Source of the DNA: a virus
Length of the DNA: 25,216 bases
Direction: 5' to 3' (one strand)
Virus record (IMG/VR): IMGVR_UViG_3300020371_000051
Location: 1 to 25,216 of that record
Shown here: piece after piece, positions 9,401 through 16,464 of the stretch
Position numbering within the stretch: the stretch's first letter is position 1
How the letters are laid out: each line of letters starts with the position of its first letter
The notes under the pieces: generated by a model
Told to the model about the DNA's origin: nothing
The model's input: the letters and a program-made list of their open reading frames with translations, nothing else
Databases searched by the model: none
Program-made: the position numbers and the translations under genes

Positions 9401-10423
9401 AGAAACAATCAGTGTTTCTTTGACACCAGGAGTTGACCATGCTAATTGTGCTGCCTTCTTGATTGTACGAACAGGACTGACAGCAGAGCGACCATCGTTT
9501 TCATCAGAACCAATCTGCTGAGAAACATAGATTCTGCCACCAACGTCGTTGGTTGCTAGGTTTAGAACGTATTCAGTTGTTGCAATCTTGTCTGATCTAT
9601 CACCCAATAGTGGTGTAATAGATCTTGGGAATACGCCTGCATCTCCAGTAGTATTATAACCAAATGCTTCCTCGTCAATAACTCGGAAACCAATATGTTT
9701 GAAGTTGACTTCTCCGTTTAGAACTACACCATCTACATGTTCGGGTGCATCGGATCCAGTCTGTCCAGTGTTTAGTGCTTGATAAACGTTAGCACCAAAA
9801 TATCTGTAAGAATCTTTTTGAATAATAACATTGTCAGCCCAGGGAATACCTGTATTATTGACATATGTTTTGAAGTTTGGACCTCTTAGGTTTAGGTCAG
9901 GTGTGATGAAGTTGTCAATGTCAAGGTTTAGAATTCTCGCCGTATCAGAAATGATAGACGTGGAGGTTCTAATAGCACCGTTGATGTCAAGTTCAAAATC
10001 AACTGTGTCAAGTTGTACGGTTGCTGTAGCACCAGCACCACCGCCACCACCAGTAATTACAGCATTGGGAGCAGTTGTATATCCACTACCAGGATTGTTG
10101 ACAGCAATGTTGATTACTCTGCCGTTGAAGATAAACGCAGAAGCAAGTGCTTGTACACCACCAGGAGTAGAAGGGGGATCAATCGTGACGGAAGGAACGA
10201 CAGTGTAACCAGCACCACCATCTGTTACGGTTACAGTGTTTACTCTCTGCCCAGTTCGGTTGATACCAACACGGGGCAAGGATGTATCAGCGTCAAGTTG
10301 AGTTCTGAGAATTTCCTTCTCAGCTGCCCCAACGCCTCCCCTAATTGTTAGTTCATTATCACCGATAAAAGCAGGTTTTGAACCTCTAAAAGTCTCCTTA
10401 TCGGAATTAATGTTAAAACTCAT
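458..10423 (-). CDS. Giant fibre-like virion structural protein (3321 aa)
   Basis: A 3321-residue modular protein with no catalytic motif that I recognise. Residues about 60-140 hold DGGAGY / GSGYTTAP beta modules. From residue 299 (YVSQQIGSDENDG, then a segment with VVGDNLR) it resembles the parallel beta-helix/pectate-lyase-like domains of phage spikes. Residues 836-1163 carry four tandem repeats with TFTCDLDGN, YPRPG and DPFAG, followed by short HTFV repeats to about 1235. Two Cys-containing helical modules start at C1334 (QCRQDV) and C1500 (KCRRDI). More glycine-rich GY modules lie near 2128 and 2408. The last third has fibre motifs: LDADLLDG (2542), LNADRLDD (2688), and VGIN/MGVN followed by LDVKGD, LEVAGD or LHISGD (about 3000, 3089, 3237). 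It ends NSGGNWAIV. I see no S74-type autoprocessing chaperone. The start has a strong AGGAGCT ribosome site 10 nt upstream. The role is inferred: a distal or side fibre that contacts the host. Confidence 0.93.
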   Translation of the reverse strand: MSFNINSDKETFRGSKPAFIGDNELTIRGGVGAAEKEILRTQLDADTSLPRVGINRTGQRVNTVTVTDGGAGYTVVPSVTIDPPSTPGGVQALASAFIFNGRVINIAVNNPGSGYTTAPNAVITGGGGGAGATATVQLDTVDFELDINGAIRTSTSIISDTARILNLDIDNFITPDLNLRGPNFKTYVNNTGIPWADNVIIQKDSYRYFGANVYQALNTGQTGSDAPEHVDGVVLNGEVNFKHIGFRVIDEEAFGYNTTGDAGVFPRSITPLLGDRSDKIATTEYVLNLATNDVGGRIYVSQQIGSDENDGRSAVSPVRTIKKAAQLAWSTPGVKETLIVSGGDYVEDNPISLPPDCSVVGDNLRLVIIRPANPKKHIFKFGDKNYVIGVTYRDQVDAFGDSVATWDFAMVFDDKQRIIIDQDTNGDFGVNFPIGHQIFGPDQFRLTFQDNTGLSQLSSGLEIVGINSGARASIIDVSFTTTTGASAYLTGTIDVTLNSGSFIQGESFRYLISGSDGGSLLQSSSEIYASNTLKFSSNPESASFTGGVYVAIDDVPNTFFSGTQFYEIIEVNDNEDVENSIPATEWYVSFSPILGAPNFDTIGPCNFTINDANVVVEEIDTTDLISIRAEGEVVSVDEDITSTLPIHRIDFSLQGDPSIATGGVHSAQFGNAEDLGGVIFYTSELVGRTNFHDFKEGQEIEISGLPTVGPDLSALNGKQRIYKVIEDADGRARRFVIPKKFPSITDANFQPSSAAVVKSYAKSVTLTLLNSPNKFPLSSPVDRRYQDAVTFIRNNRDFIADEVVGKINDQFKKEYYSVYDIGGSVDSSLTPTNVTYDPATGDSVFTVANHGLSVGDGVKIADESITFTCTMDSNKTEHALPESDQYASGKALPITAADTNTFTLNVGASGADQQWTPSGASYDPATGDLVLTIGTHTLSVGEGIVIDDNSLSFTCDMDGNQSVKTYPRPGIDPFAGRSMPITAVSANTITVNAGVSQPNRYFQPSAVNYNPVSGLMACQIGQHGLGVGRNVVLSDNSFTFTCDLDGNQTQHTYPRPGSDPFAGQSITIQDVGFTEHTPTDAPYNASTGTVTFTVANHGFSSGDYVQIQDGSLTYTCDLDGNTAQKTYPRAGYDYPSGRWMPIAVIDANTFSINVGSSSYTGTHTFVSASANAIRRQDGWISIIVGNAGTASGSVHTFVSATAQAIKFEPQSPHTFTGAAANAVKHLPQSAHTFVRSVASSLSVGGSEFKIYLGFTDQTHTYVSGGTVTYGGNTYNITNFVWDNIISGAATVTLASPIPGIAEDDTVQINNILLECDNGQKLYPSFSIPVDDDQCRQDVVHFLNALTRDLEFGSNFNVIEAAKKYIVGAKIGYVENEIIQTVRAIEYARELATFAMCNWRTGNRTPSDPVYTPVYSSLPRYFDDTVITTTAGTPACANVASAIDTLAYLWVDVLANNASGTYLDAAYLIARNKDLIADQAYLDTLVQYPALALNNVDERKCRRDIGFILKGLVRDLCLGGNSGTVTNAEFYYTGAQLTGIDSAYLPQTLYAYQQVRDYAIAAMRNWTDGAGTAITTSSPIPQFTDGTILADPGNPDCANVASTITTLFALLEDILDGTVAPGATTKNTGTLYDTSQILTYPDSFAYDQDGVRMAIRGDFDDFPIIEASPYTQNSSVISFLGGGGALIDGSKVKQPNCPFPGLELDGTASFPNQGKSMVAAAFTIVSFGGTGYKVINDGYTQLVSVFVIFCSDGVLCESGGYASITNSATNFGQYALRGTGFRKDPYVFDIATITNVSATPTGRTILTVSGLGREPLEHYVVKIDGVRNTNPDIEYFIDAVGSVTVGPPFSAQLTIDDGTGQAMDLTSISTGNPISVGSLTGSTINLHRPSIVNSSSHTWEFAGSGINYLALPENGGTKVEAFEQVSENYGRVYVSGTDELGDFKVGTFARIENRTGAITFTGTVTISEVEFLKLKGGDVVVTGFDASNTLGGANATDSKLPTQKAVRDYITNNLGPYINKPYSTNAVPRALVELTDSGKISIDQIPALRPFSVYTVPDQPARLAIEGALAGDIAIQQDTSTSFILNNDNSSLFAAFPVDPTLQFTINDIFTGSISGGRIQATEYRTGVVYQINITDGGSGYTSPPTVTISGGNPGLGAVPAQAECTIANGEVVTVTVIEFQNIKGGKGYTTQPTVTFAAPTGAGTQAQGDAFIESRLYGNIVNNVKITDTDNIDSSDVPPVAVNISRVVNTSSSNANNWVSLSSNQIAASDITSGVLETDRLATGGAANSFTFLRGDQNFALAVQSVKGSETRYFAQLYSNVNAGSSSLIFTTNSDVLIGHEVLNNVSGIQLNTNITGVITAAGLTTVSINNPVTATIPAGTIIEFERGGSPMIFESSYTQGGFIDDVIISAGGSGFTNGQYFDVGLSGGTGTGLRCNIIVANNAVTEITVTDGGTGYNADFSITNPPPEIGGGSGLVLEAKLSTVNRQYANVSIDVQRVTDLTISSDLYGTIGVARFKKSQFTIGQSGNGSVDLNVGPDSGLDADLLDGAQGSFYLNSSNQNAGTLPTDRLSGTYNIDISGSSGNTLRVLTGTNNPTSNPTPNFFQEGIVANTVNNSSNQLLDGGNKHLVMTIRQFGSNFDASGGGVRQLAFTDNDNMWLRGSGTGVTSFGSWAKIWSSLNDGVGSGLNADRLDDKQGTWYQNALNINEGTLSDNRLPRFISPTVFRDDITLKSFNGDPKYQIYISGRTLTTSPFTPGNNVNLYNSNGQGTGQIAIDNIIVNDDPADNFNDYTIIVGRLTTGNFIGAINIGSVAINVPFQEFTIEDDNTVEVAKWESDGGTANLRLGRKDGVQSSPGLYFNSSTQAANYNSAIIASGGNASDGSGTLNVQVVNADGFSVNGSKIWNEGNIEFQSANIGNTAVKRDASGNFSAGTITATISGSASLNVLKAGDTMTGSLTLTGAASNFQVQGTGTFLSTVSITNDLAVDTDTLFVDVSTDRVGINAGVNPLAPLDVKGDGGVYIRTVTNGANAKIRFSSQSSQSQVGTLRYNHQDSQSPGGNYGETFFIEGSETLLAFKVAGDILASGRMGVNINRRPNYTLEVAGDALFTTGVTIDTDNDNSGAPLYFRGSSSARNFRIGNQIGFNDCFEITASSNNGGTSWKGTPALLIDGSENAIAVNTSAFSGVDPSNNQTRNYKLNVQGDMNINGQLFQNNSEFVTSRWTEASNQADIYRISRVGINRVDPTYQLHISGDTNIENGALYANGVRQWIDSYGIFKSNSNTVAENITIPANINCVSAGPITIANGYTVTINSGGNWAIV
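484..491 (-). promoter_or_regulatory. T4-type late promoter core TATAAATA
   Basis: Read on the minus strand this is an exact TATAAATA, the T4 late-promoter consensus recognised by the gp55 sigma-like factor. It lies inside the last codons of the 3321-residue gene, 32 nt before the ATG at 452. A start about 6 nt downstream would give a leader of roughly 26 nt. Late-promoter function is inferred from match and position. Confidence 0.6.
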
Positions 10424-10433
10424 GGTGCCAACT

Positions 10434-10440
10434 AGCTCCT
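10434..10440 (-). promoter_or_regulatory. Shine-Dalgarno AGGAGCT of the 3321-aa gene
   Basis: On the minus strand AGGAGCT sits 10 nt before the ATG at 10423. It is the best ribosome binding site in the window and supports this start. It lies in a short CTAG-GAG-CTAG repeat, too small to call a stable hairpin. Confidence 0.75.
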
Positions 10441-10460
10441 AGCCCGTTTATCCTCGTTTA

Positions 10461-10468
10461 TATTTAGC
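10461..10468 (-). promoter_or_regulatory. Putative late promoter core GCTAAATA
   Basis: The 46-nt gap between the 166-aa and 3321-aa genes holds GCTAAATA on the coding strand, 38 nt before the ATG at 10423. The same octamer appears before the 2710-aa gene at 24834-24841. The core TAAATA matches the T4 late consensus TATAAATA, with the first two bases different. Promoter activity is inferred from recurrence and spacing. Confidence 0.5.
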
Positions 10469-10469
10469 A

Positions 10470-10970
10470 TCAAGCCCAACCGATGCTTACAACTTCAGTA
10501 GAAACTGCCCACTTGATATTTGAAGTAGTACCTGCTCTAACTGTAGCGTAGCTAAATCGGTTTGATGCACCTTGTGGTTCGATACTCCAAGTCTGACCAA
10601 TGGGAATATCATCTTTGATAGCGGTTGTCATTGTAGACATAACCGTCACATTACCAGCACCATCACAAAACGCTACACTCTCTTGTTTTGCTGAGTAGAC
10701 TACACCCTGTGGGTTGACACCAATGATGTGTCCTGTTATAAAATTGAGTGTAGAATTATCGATGGGAATTTGTGTACCAACAGGATCTAAAGCTAGAACT
10801 GCTGTGTTTAGTCCTCTGAGAATGTATCTGGTAATTTTACTATCAGCATACTCAGAATTTTTGATCTCTAAGGTGTTTAGATCCTTAGCATTTCTTAGTT
10901 CATCTACAACGGTGGTTTTATCAATAGAAAAACCACCTGTAGAATCAAACTTTTCTAAATTGACTGGCAT
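10470..10970 (-). CDS. Small virion structural protein (166 aa), possible adaptor
   Basis: This 166-residue protein starts MPVNLEKFDSTGGFSID and ends STEVVSIGWA. It is acidic to neutral and mixed alpha/beta, with no signal peptide, membrane segment or known catalytic motif. The first 60 residues look helical or linker-like (VVDELRNAKDLNTLEIKNSE). The remaining part, with many small and beta-branched residues, resembles a compact beta domain. I recall similar small proteins between large structural genes of T4-like cyanophages, annotated only as virion structural proteins. It starts 1 nt after the stop of the 1830-aa gene, with a weak AAGAAG ribosome site 4 nt before ATG, so translation coupling is likely. 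An adaptor or cap between the two giant neighbours is a guess from position only. Confidence 0.88.
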   Translation of the reverse strand: MPVNLEKFDSTGGFSIDKTTVVDELRNAKDLNTLEIKNSEYADSKITRYILRGLNTAVLALDPVGTQIPIDNSTLNFITGHIIGVNPQGVVYSAKQESVAFCDGAGNVTVMSTMTTAIKDDIPIGQTWSIEPQGASNRFSYATVRAGTTSNIKWAVSTEVVSIGWA

Positions 10971-10971
10971 T

Positions 10972-13900
10972 TTACTTCTTAGTGATGGTGGATGATACAG
11001 TAATATTTACTGTTTCTGTTGGTGCAACATCTGCACCCAACTCGAAGTTGATTCTAACTTCATTCTGTGGAGTAATTTCAAAGGTTGGGATGATGAGTTG
11101 TACACCAGTTCTCAAGTTTCCATACTCAGTATGATATACATCAGTTGTATTATTTGTAACACCAAACTCAATAAACTCACTCTCACCTGTTGTTGGGTTG
11201 GTTGCAATAACAACTGTCTTGGATCCTGCATTGGTTGCAGTACCATATATGACAGAGTTGCCATTATTAGAAGTACCTTTGACTAGGGAAATCTTCTCTG
11301 TTAGAATCTTGACATCAGCAAGTTCAAACTCTTTTAGATCTCCATCAAATACCTTGACTCCAGTGAATGTGCCAGTTCCAAATGTTGTGTTGAAATATAC
11401 ATCACCCTGGTTGTCCAATCTTAGAACAGGGTCTACAGTTAGACCACCAGATAATCCAAGATCAAAGTATTGCTTGGATGTATGTAAGAAGGTAGTGTCT
11501 ACCGCAGTGTTGTCTAGTGTAGTTTCTGCATTGTTGAATGTCATCAAGTTTGCAGTAATTTCAAACTGGTTGCTTGTCTGAGATCTAATAGTATCTACAG
11601 AGAAGAAGTCCATAGCAGTTGTGGTCAACTGTACGGTATTGTTTCCATCATTGTAGAAGTACAGGATGTTCTCATTTGCACCAGGAGATGTCTCTGGGAT
11701 GATATATGTGTTTTGATCAACGTCTTTGACGCCACCAAGAGATCCCCAGTTAGTTCCATCATAACCTTCATATAGTTGGTCACTGGTGTTGAATCTAATA
11801 GAACCAACTTCAGCAGCACCTCTATCTGCTGTAGTACCAGTAGGAATGACCAGTGTTGTATTGGTATCAATCTTGACTTTCTTGCCAGGATTTGGTCTGA
11901 TTAGAAGATCGTTGACATCAGTAGAGATTACGTTGTCTAAGAATCTTAGTTCTCCACTAACAACCAGTGGAAGACCGCCAAGTTTGCCGATTCTGAGTTC
12001 TTCGATATCTTCAAACTCTAGTGGTGCAACAGCAAGACCCCAGAAAGTAAGAACCGCAGAACCATTTGGTTGTGCTCCAGTGGTATGAGTTGGTTCGTTA
12101 CCAGTAGTAGCAGTTGTACCTGCGGTGGTTACCTCATATAGATTGTTTTTGTACTTGAGATATTGACCTAGTGTTACTGGAACATTAGCATTGTATTGCG
12201 TATAAGCAGGTGCCAGAACATTGTTAGAACGAATCTTCTTCATGTTCTGGAACTCCAGGTGCTGTGGAGTTACCTTAATGGTGTTGACATTATCATTGAT
12301 AAACCATAGTGTGTTATCATTAGCACCGATCGTTTCTTCTGCTAGAATGTAGGTGTTACCGTCTAGGTCTCTAACACCACCAAGCGAAGACCATGTAGTG
12401 GTTGATACACTGTATCCTTCATACTGACTTGTTTCTGTATTGAAACGGATACAACCATCTCTTACAATGCCAGGTCCAGGTCTTTCTGAAGTGTTACCAG
12501 CAGGAACTGCAAGTGCAGTAACTGTATTTGTATGTACAATTCTACCTAAGTCAGGAACAAGAGTAATATCTTGAGTATTCTGAGATGTGATAGATGTTGT
12601 AGCAGATTCAATAAGTAGGTTTGCACCAACACGTAGTTCTGGAGATTCAACATATCCAGTGGTTGTTATGTTACCAGTAGCACCAGTAATAGCGAGTTGG
12701 GAACCAAAGTTGAATGCTAGACCAGTGAAATTGATACTGTCTAGTGTTGGTTGCTGAACTGTCAGTTCTAAGTTTCCAGCAGCAGGTTGGAGTAGTGGAG
12801 TTGTTACACTAGTAGTAGCAGCAACTGTTGTAGATGCAAGTGCATTGATTGTAGCTTCTGGCGACGAGATATCTTGAGTCGTTAGAAGGTTGCAGGTAAA
12901 CTCACCTGTCAGGACTTCACCTTTGACAATTTGTTCTGTGGTTACATCAGTAACTAAAATCTCAAGACCAGTACCAAATGTCTTTGGATTATTTGGATCA
13001 ATAGTTAGAGTTGCTTCATCATTATCATCTCCACCCTCATTGACATGAGCAGGATCCTCTGTAGCACAGTAGTAATACAGAGTTGGGGTGGTTTCAGTAA
13101 TCTTGATTGTTAGATCTTGATCTGTTCTAGTAACACCCGTAGTGTACTCAGCACCCTTGACAGTTACTACAACATCTCCAGCAGTTGTGGGTGTATTATT
13201 AAGTTTCAGTGTGGTTCCGTTTACAACTTCCTCAATTAGAGTTCCATCTGCTAAGATGCCATCACCAGATTCTTTCTCAACTTCCATTCCAGCAAGCATA
13301 CCAGTCGTGCTTGCAACAATAATATTTTTAGATGTTGTAGAAAGGGTTGTGCTTACACCTTCAAATCTACTTGGACCCCATTGTCCATCTCTAAACTGAG
13401 ATAGAGCAAAGATGTGTGATCCTAGTGATCCATCTTGTAAATCAAACTGATAAGAGTTACCAGCATACATGGTCCACGATGGTGTCATTTGAGGACCGTT
13501 GCCATCGTTTAGATCAATGAAGAATCTATACTCTAGTGTTGCTGTATCAATGTCGTAACCAACAGCAGGAGCACTATCATTTACAAGAACATCTCCATCA
13601 GCAAAACCAAAGGTATCGATAACAATATTAGTAATATTGCCGCCAGATGTATTGACTTTTCTAACAGTAACAGGAGTTCCTGCATCGTTTACAGTATCGA
13701 CTGTTAGGACAATGTTATCTGCAGGAGTAGCACCGCCAACAGCAGCACCAGCAAGGGTAATTGTATCGTTTACTGCGTAGAAAGATCCTTCAGATCCTGT
13801 TGTAATAACTGCAGAAAGAACAGCACCTGTGTTGTCTCTTTGTACATCAAATGTAGCACCAGTACCATTTCCAGATGTACTAGTTTGTGCAACTGCAGTA

Positions 13901-16464
13901 TATACACCATCTGCTGCTCCAGCAACTGTTGTAGAAACTGTTACTGTAGATGCAAGGATAGATCCACCAGCATCTCTTACTTGATCTCCTACAGAGAATG
14001 TTGCAGCAGGGATTACATTACTTACAAAGTCGATAATATCAACTTCAGCATTTGTTACTGCGTAAACTTCTGGTTGTACAAGGTCAAATGCATTGACTGT
14101 CAGTGTATCACCTTGAGAGTATCCATTACCACCATCAATAACAGTTACTTCGCTGATTACACCAAGTGTACCAACTGTATATTGGAATCCTGAACCACCA
14201 CCATATTCTGGTTCAAAGTTTACAACCATTGCACCAGCAACAATTGGTGCAATAGACAAAGTAACTTCTGTTGCGCTTACAATAGCAGTAACAGTTGTTC
14301 CAGCAATAATATTTCCTGTACCACTTACATACACAACTTCCATTCCAGTTGTGATGCCAGAAGTATCTGGTACAGTGAGGTTTGTTAGATTTTGATTTGT
14401 AACTCTCAGGTCTGCATTACCAGGAACTGTTGGTGCTTCAGAAATCGTAAACTGAGTTGCGCTATCAACACTAACAACAACAGCTCCACCAGGAATTTGA
14501 CCAGGATTATTAATATTTTGAATTAGATCAACTGCGTCACCAACTCCAACACCAGCAGTAGAAGGAACAGTAATCTGTGGACTTCCTGCTTCAATCGTAG
14601 AAACGGAGATAGCAAGGTCGTTACCACCAGATCCAGGTTGAGCACCAGACTGCCCTCCAAGCGATCCTCCAGGGATATAGAGCGTGTCTCCTGGTAAGTA
14701 TCCAGAACCAGCATTGACGATGGTTACAGACTCATAGAAAGTGTTTCCACCACCGCTATTGACAACAACGTTTACAGTCAATCCAGAACCATTACTGTTC
14801 AGAGTAGAGACTAAAACATTTGAATATGTGGTATTGGGACCAGCAGCATTACCAGTATATTGAATTGCAGTAACACCAGCATTAGATGTAAATGTTACGC
14901 CTAAGAATTCAATTTCTCCTCTAGCATATGTGTTGACATTGTTGACCGCAGTTGCTAGTGTGAGTTGATCTCCAGTCTGATATCCTAGACCAAAATCTGC
15001 AATACCATCTAACTCATCAATAGATCCAAAGTTTCCACCAAGAGTATAGGCAAAACCAGAACCTTCTACCCCTGCTTGTAAACTGTTAGCATCATAGAGA
15101 TCTAAAGGATCTACAGACAGAACATCATTTAGTTGATATAGACCATCACCACCATTTGAGATGGTAACCGTCTCAATCTCACCACCAAGTTGATCTACAG
15201 TCATAGAGAATCCAGACTGTGATGGACTTGGATCGGTTAGAGTAATCTGACCACCCATATTTGGGTGAACACTGCAATTGTAGTACAGTGTGTTATTATT
15301 GGGATTTGTTGGTACTGTAAATGTAATGCGTTTAGTTGTAGCAGCAAACCACCCAGCAAGCCATGCTGTTCCTGTTACTACAGATCCATCCAATTCATAA
15401 ACAACACCATCTGCTGCATCAATCAGACCATTAGTATCGTTGAGTGCTGTTCCGATGTAGAATGGGTGTGAGACATTGTTAGAATTGTCTACTGTAAAGA
15501 TATAAGTCTTTCCTTTTAGAAGACTGAAATCTCCACCAAGAGCACCGTCAATAAAATATTTGTTACCCAAAGAAGATGTAATAACAAATGTCTGCGTTCC
15601 AGAAGTAGTAATACTTCCAGTTAGAACATCTCCTACAGTATATTGAGAAGTAACTGATACAAACTCACTACTGTCAACTCCACCAAATTGCTGAACACCA
15701 CCATTTACAACACGAAGGTTACAGAGCATTCCAGCACCATTACCACCTGTCATCGGGATACTCTTCCAGATACCATCTGGATAGTTAGAACCAGATGTGA
15801 CAGTAGCACCAAACAGACTGACCTCAATCTGTGCTTCCATGCCACTGCCGCTACCACCAGTCAGGGAAACATTATTATATGTTCCAGGATAGTAGTTAAT
15901 ACCAGCATTAGTAACAACACCAGAAATTTGTGGTACTGTGAAATCAATCAGAGCACCACTACCATTGCCACCAAGCAAAGGAATGTTTAGATAAGAACCA
16001 GGAGTGTATCCAGTACCACTATTAGAAATAGCACCTTGGAAACCATCAACAGTAATACCTAAGAGAGCAGAGTCGCCAGTACCACCAATAGCAGGGATGT
16101 CTGTGTAGTCACCACCATCATAGTTTGTACCAGCATTTGTGATTGACAAGAACAAACTGTCAAGACTGTTCTTCTCAATGATAAAGTCTTTGTAATACTT
16201 GGTTGAAGTAGAAGACAAGTCAGCAAGTTTTTTGCTCTGACTTGCAAATCCAAGTACGCCATTACTGGACCTGTAGATACCTAAACTGGAGTCATTTACA
16301 AACGCTAGAGATGGCAGAACAACTGTACCATCTCCAAGTTTCAAATTACCAGTAGATAGGTCAGACCCACCACTACTGATTTGGAATAACTGAGAACCGA
16401 GTTGATTGATTTTTACCCTTTGTTGTTCAAAGGTATCGGTTCTTGCGACGTTAACTGCTGGCAT
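10972..16464 (-). CDS. Beta-rich virion structural protein with cupredoxin-like domains (1830 aa)
   Basis: This 1830-residue protein starts MPAVNVARTDTFEQQRVKIN. Residues about 52-65 (SLAFVNDSSLGIYR) resemble a common fibre motif. Residues 106-252 hold four repeats of about 35 residues (TNAGTNYDGGDYTDIP, SNSGTGYTPGSYLNIP and so on). Residues about 300-411 form a cupredoxin-like domain: H333 in VSHPF, then YYNCSVHPNMGG with C397, H400 and M403. Further GY modules follow (VTIVNAGSGY, VTVIDGGNGY). Two beta modules of about 55 residues lie at 629-747, and a third at about 1046-1105 interrupts a second, degenerate cupredoxin-like domain (H1017, C1133, H1140, no Met). Residues about 1329-1413 and 1547-1627 are a duplication (IRFNT...YEGY...SLGGV.D.D.NTYI). 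The start overlaps the 68-aa gene by 14 nt, and GAGAG lies 10 nt upstream. Its exact place in the particle is unknown. Confidence 0.93.
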   Translation of the reverse strand: MPAVNVARTDTFEQQRVKINQLGSQLFQISSGGSDLSTGNLKLGDGTVVLPSLAFVNDSSLGIYRSSNGVLGFASQSKKLADLSSTSTKYYKDFIIEKNSLDSLFLSITNAGTNYDGGDYTDIPAIGGTGDSALLGITVDGFQGAISNSGTGYTPGSYLNIPLLGGNGSGALIDFTVPQISGVVTNAGINYYPGTYNNVSLTGGSGSGMEAQIEVSLFGATVTSGSNYPDGIWKSIPMTGGNGAGMLCNLRVVNGGVQQFGGVDSSEFVSVTSQYTVGDVLTGSITTSGTQTFVITSSLGNKYFIDGALGGDFSLLKGKTYIFTVDNSNNVSHPFYIGTALNDTNGLIDAADGVVYELDGSVVTGTAWLAGWFAATTKRITFTVPTNPNNNTLYYNCSVHPNMGGQITLTDPSPSQSGFSMTVDQLGGEIETVTISNGGDGLYQLNDVLSVDPLDLYDANSLQAGVEGSGFAYTLGGNFGSIDELDGIADFGLGYQTGDQLTLATAVNNVNTYARGEIEFLGVTFTSNAGVTAIQYTGNAAGPNTTYSNVLVSTLNSNGSGLTVNVVVNSGGGNTFYESVTIVNAGSGYLPGDTLYIPGGSLGGQSGAQPGSGGNDLAISVSTIEAGSPQITVPSTAGVGVGDAVDLIQNINNPGQIPGGAVVVSVDSATQFTISEAPTVPGNADLRVTNQNLTNLTVPDTSGITTGMEVVYVSGTGNIIAGTTVTAIVSATEVTLSIAPIVAGAMVVNFEPEYGGGSGFQYTVGTLGVISEVTVIDGGNGYSQGDTLTVNAFDLVQPEVYAVTNAEVDIIDFVSNVIPAATFSVGDQVRDAGGSILASTVTVSTTVAGAADGVYTAVAQTSTSGNGTGATFDVQRDNTGAVLSAVITTGSEGSFYAVNDTITLAGAAVGGATPADNIVLTVDTVNDAGTPVTVRKVNTSGGNITNIVIDTFGFADGDVLVNDSAPAVGYDIDTATLEYRFFIDLNDGNGPQMTPSWTMYAGNSYQFDLQDGSLGSHIFALSQFRDGQWGPSRFEGVSTTLSTTSKNIIVASTTGMLAGMEVEKESGDGILADGTLIEEVVNGTTLKLNNTPTTAGDVVVTVKGAEYTTGVTRTDQDLTIKITETTPTLYYYCATEDPAHVNEGGDDNDEATLTIDPNNPKTFGTGLEILVTDVTTEQIVKGEVLTGEFTCNLLTTQDISSPEATINALASTTVAATTSVTTPLLQPAAGNLELTVQQPTLDSINFTGLAFNFGSQLAITGATGNITTTGYVESPELRVGANLLIESATTSITSQNTQDITLVPDLGRIVHTNTVTALAVPAGNTSERPGPGIVRDGCIRFNTETSQYEGYSVSTTTWSSLGGVRDLDGNTYILAEETIGANDNTLWFINDNVNTIKVTPQHLEFQNMKKIRSNNVLAPAYTQYNANVPVTLGQYLKYKNNLYEVTTAGTTATTGNEPTHTTGAQPNGSAVLTFWGLAVAPLEFEDIEELRIGKLGGLPLVVSGELRFLDNVISTDVNDLLIRPNPGKKVKIDTNTTLVIPTGTTADRGAAEVGSIRFNTSDQLYEGYDGTNWGSLGGVKDVDQNTYIIPETSPGANENILYFYNDGNNTVQLTTTAMDFFSVDTIRSQTSNQFEITANLMTFNNAETTLDNTAVDTTFLHTSKQYFDLGLSGGLTVDPVLRLDNQGDVYFNTTFGTGTFTGVKVFDGDLKEFELADVKILTEKISLVKGTSNNGNSVIYGTATNAGSKTVVIATNPTTGESEFIEFGVTNNTTDVYHTEYGNLRTGVQLIIPTFEITPQNEVRINFELGADVAPTETVNITVSSTITKK
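11004..11011 (-). promoter_or_regulatory. Weak candidate late promoter core AGTAAATA
   Basis: AGTAAATA lies within the last codons of the 1830-aa gene, 34 nt before the ATG of the 166-aa gene. The spacing is like that of the other candidates, but only the TAAATA core matches and the site is coding, so it could be chance. Confidence 0.25.

Noticed and set aside
10424-10445. Small CTAG-GAG-CTAG inverted repeat around the ribosome site of the 3321-aa gene
   Set aside because: Four base pairs with a 3-nt loop is too weak to support a regulatory hairpin.
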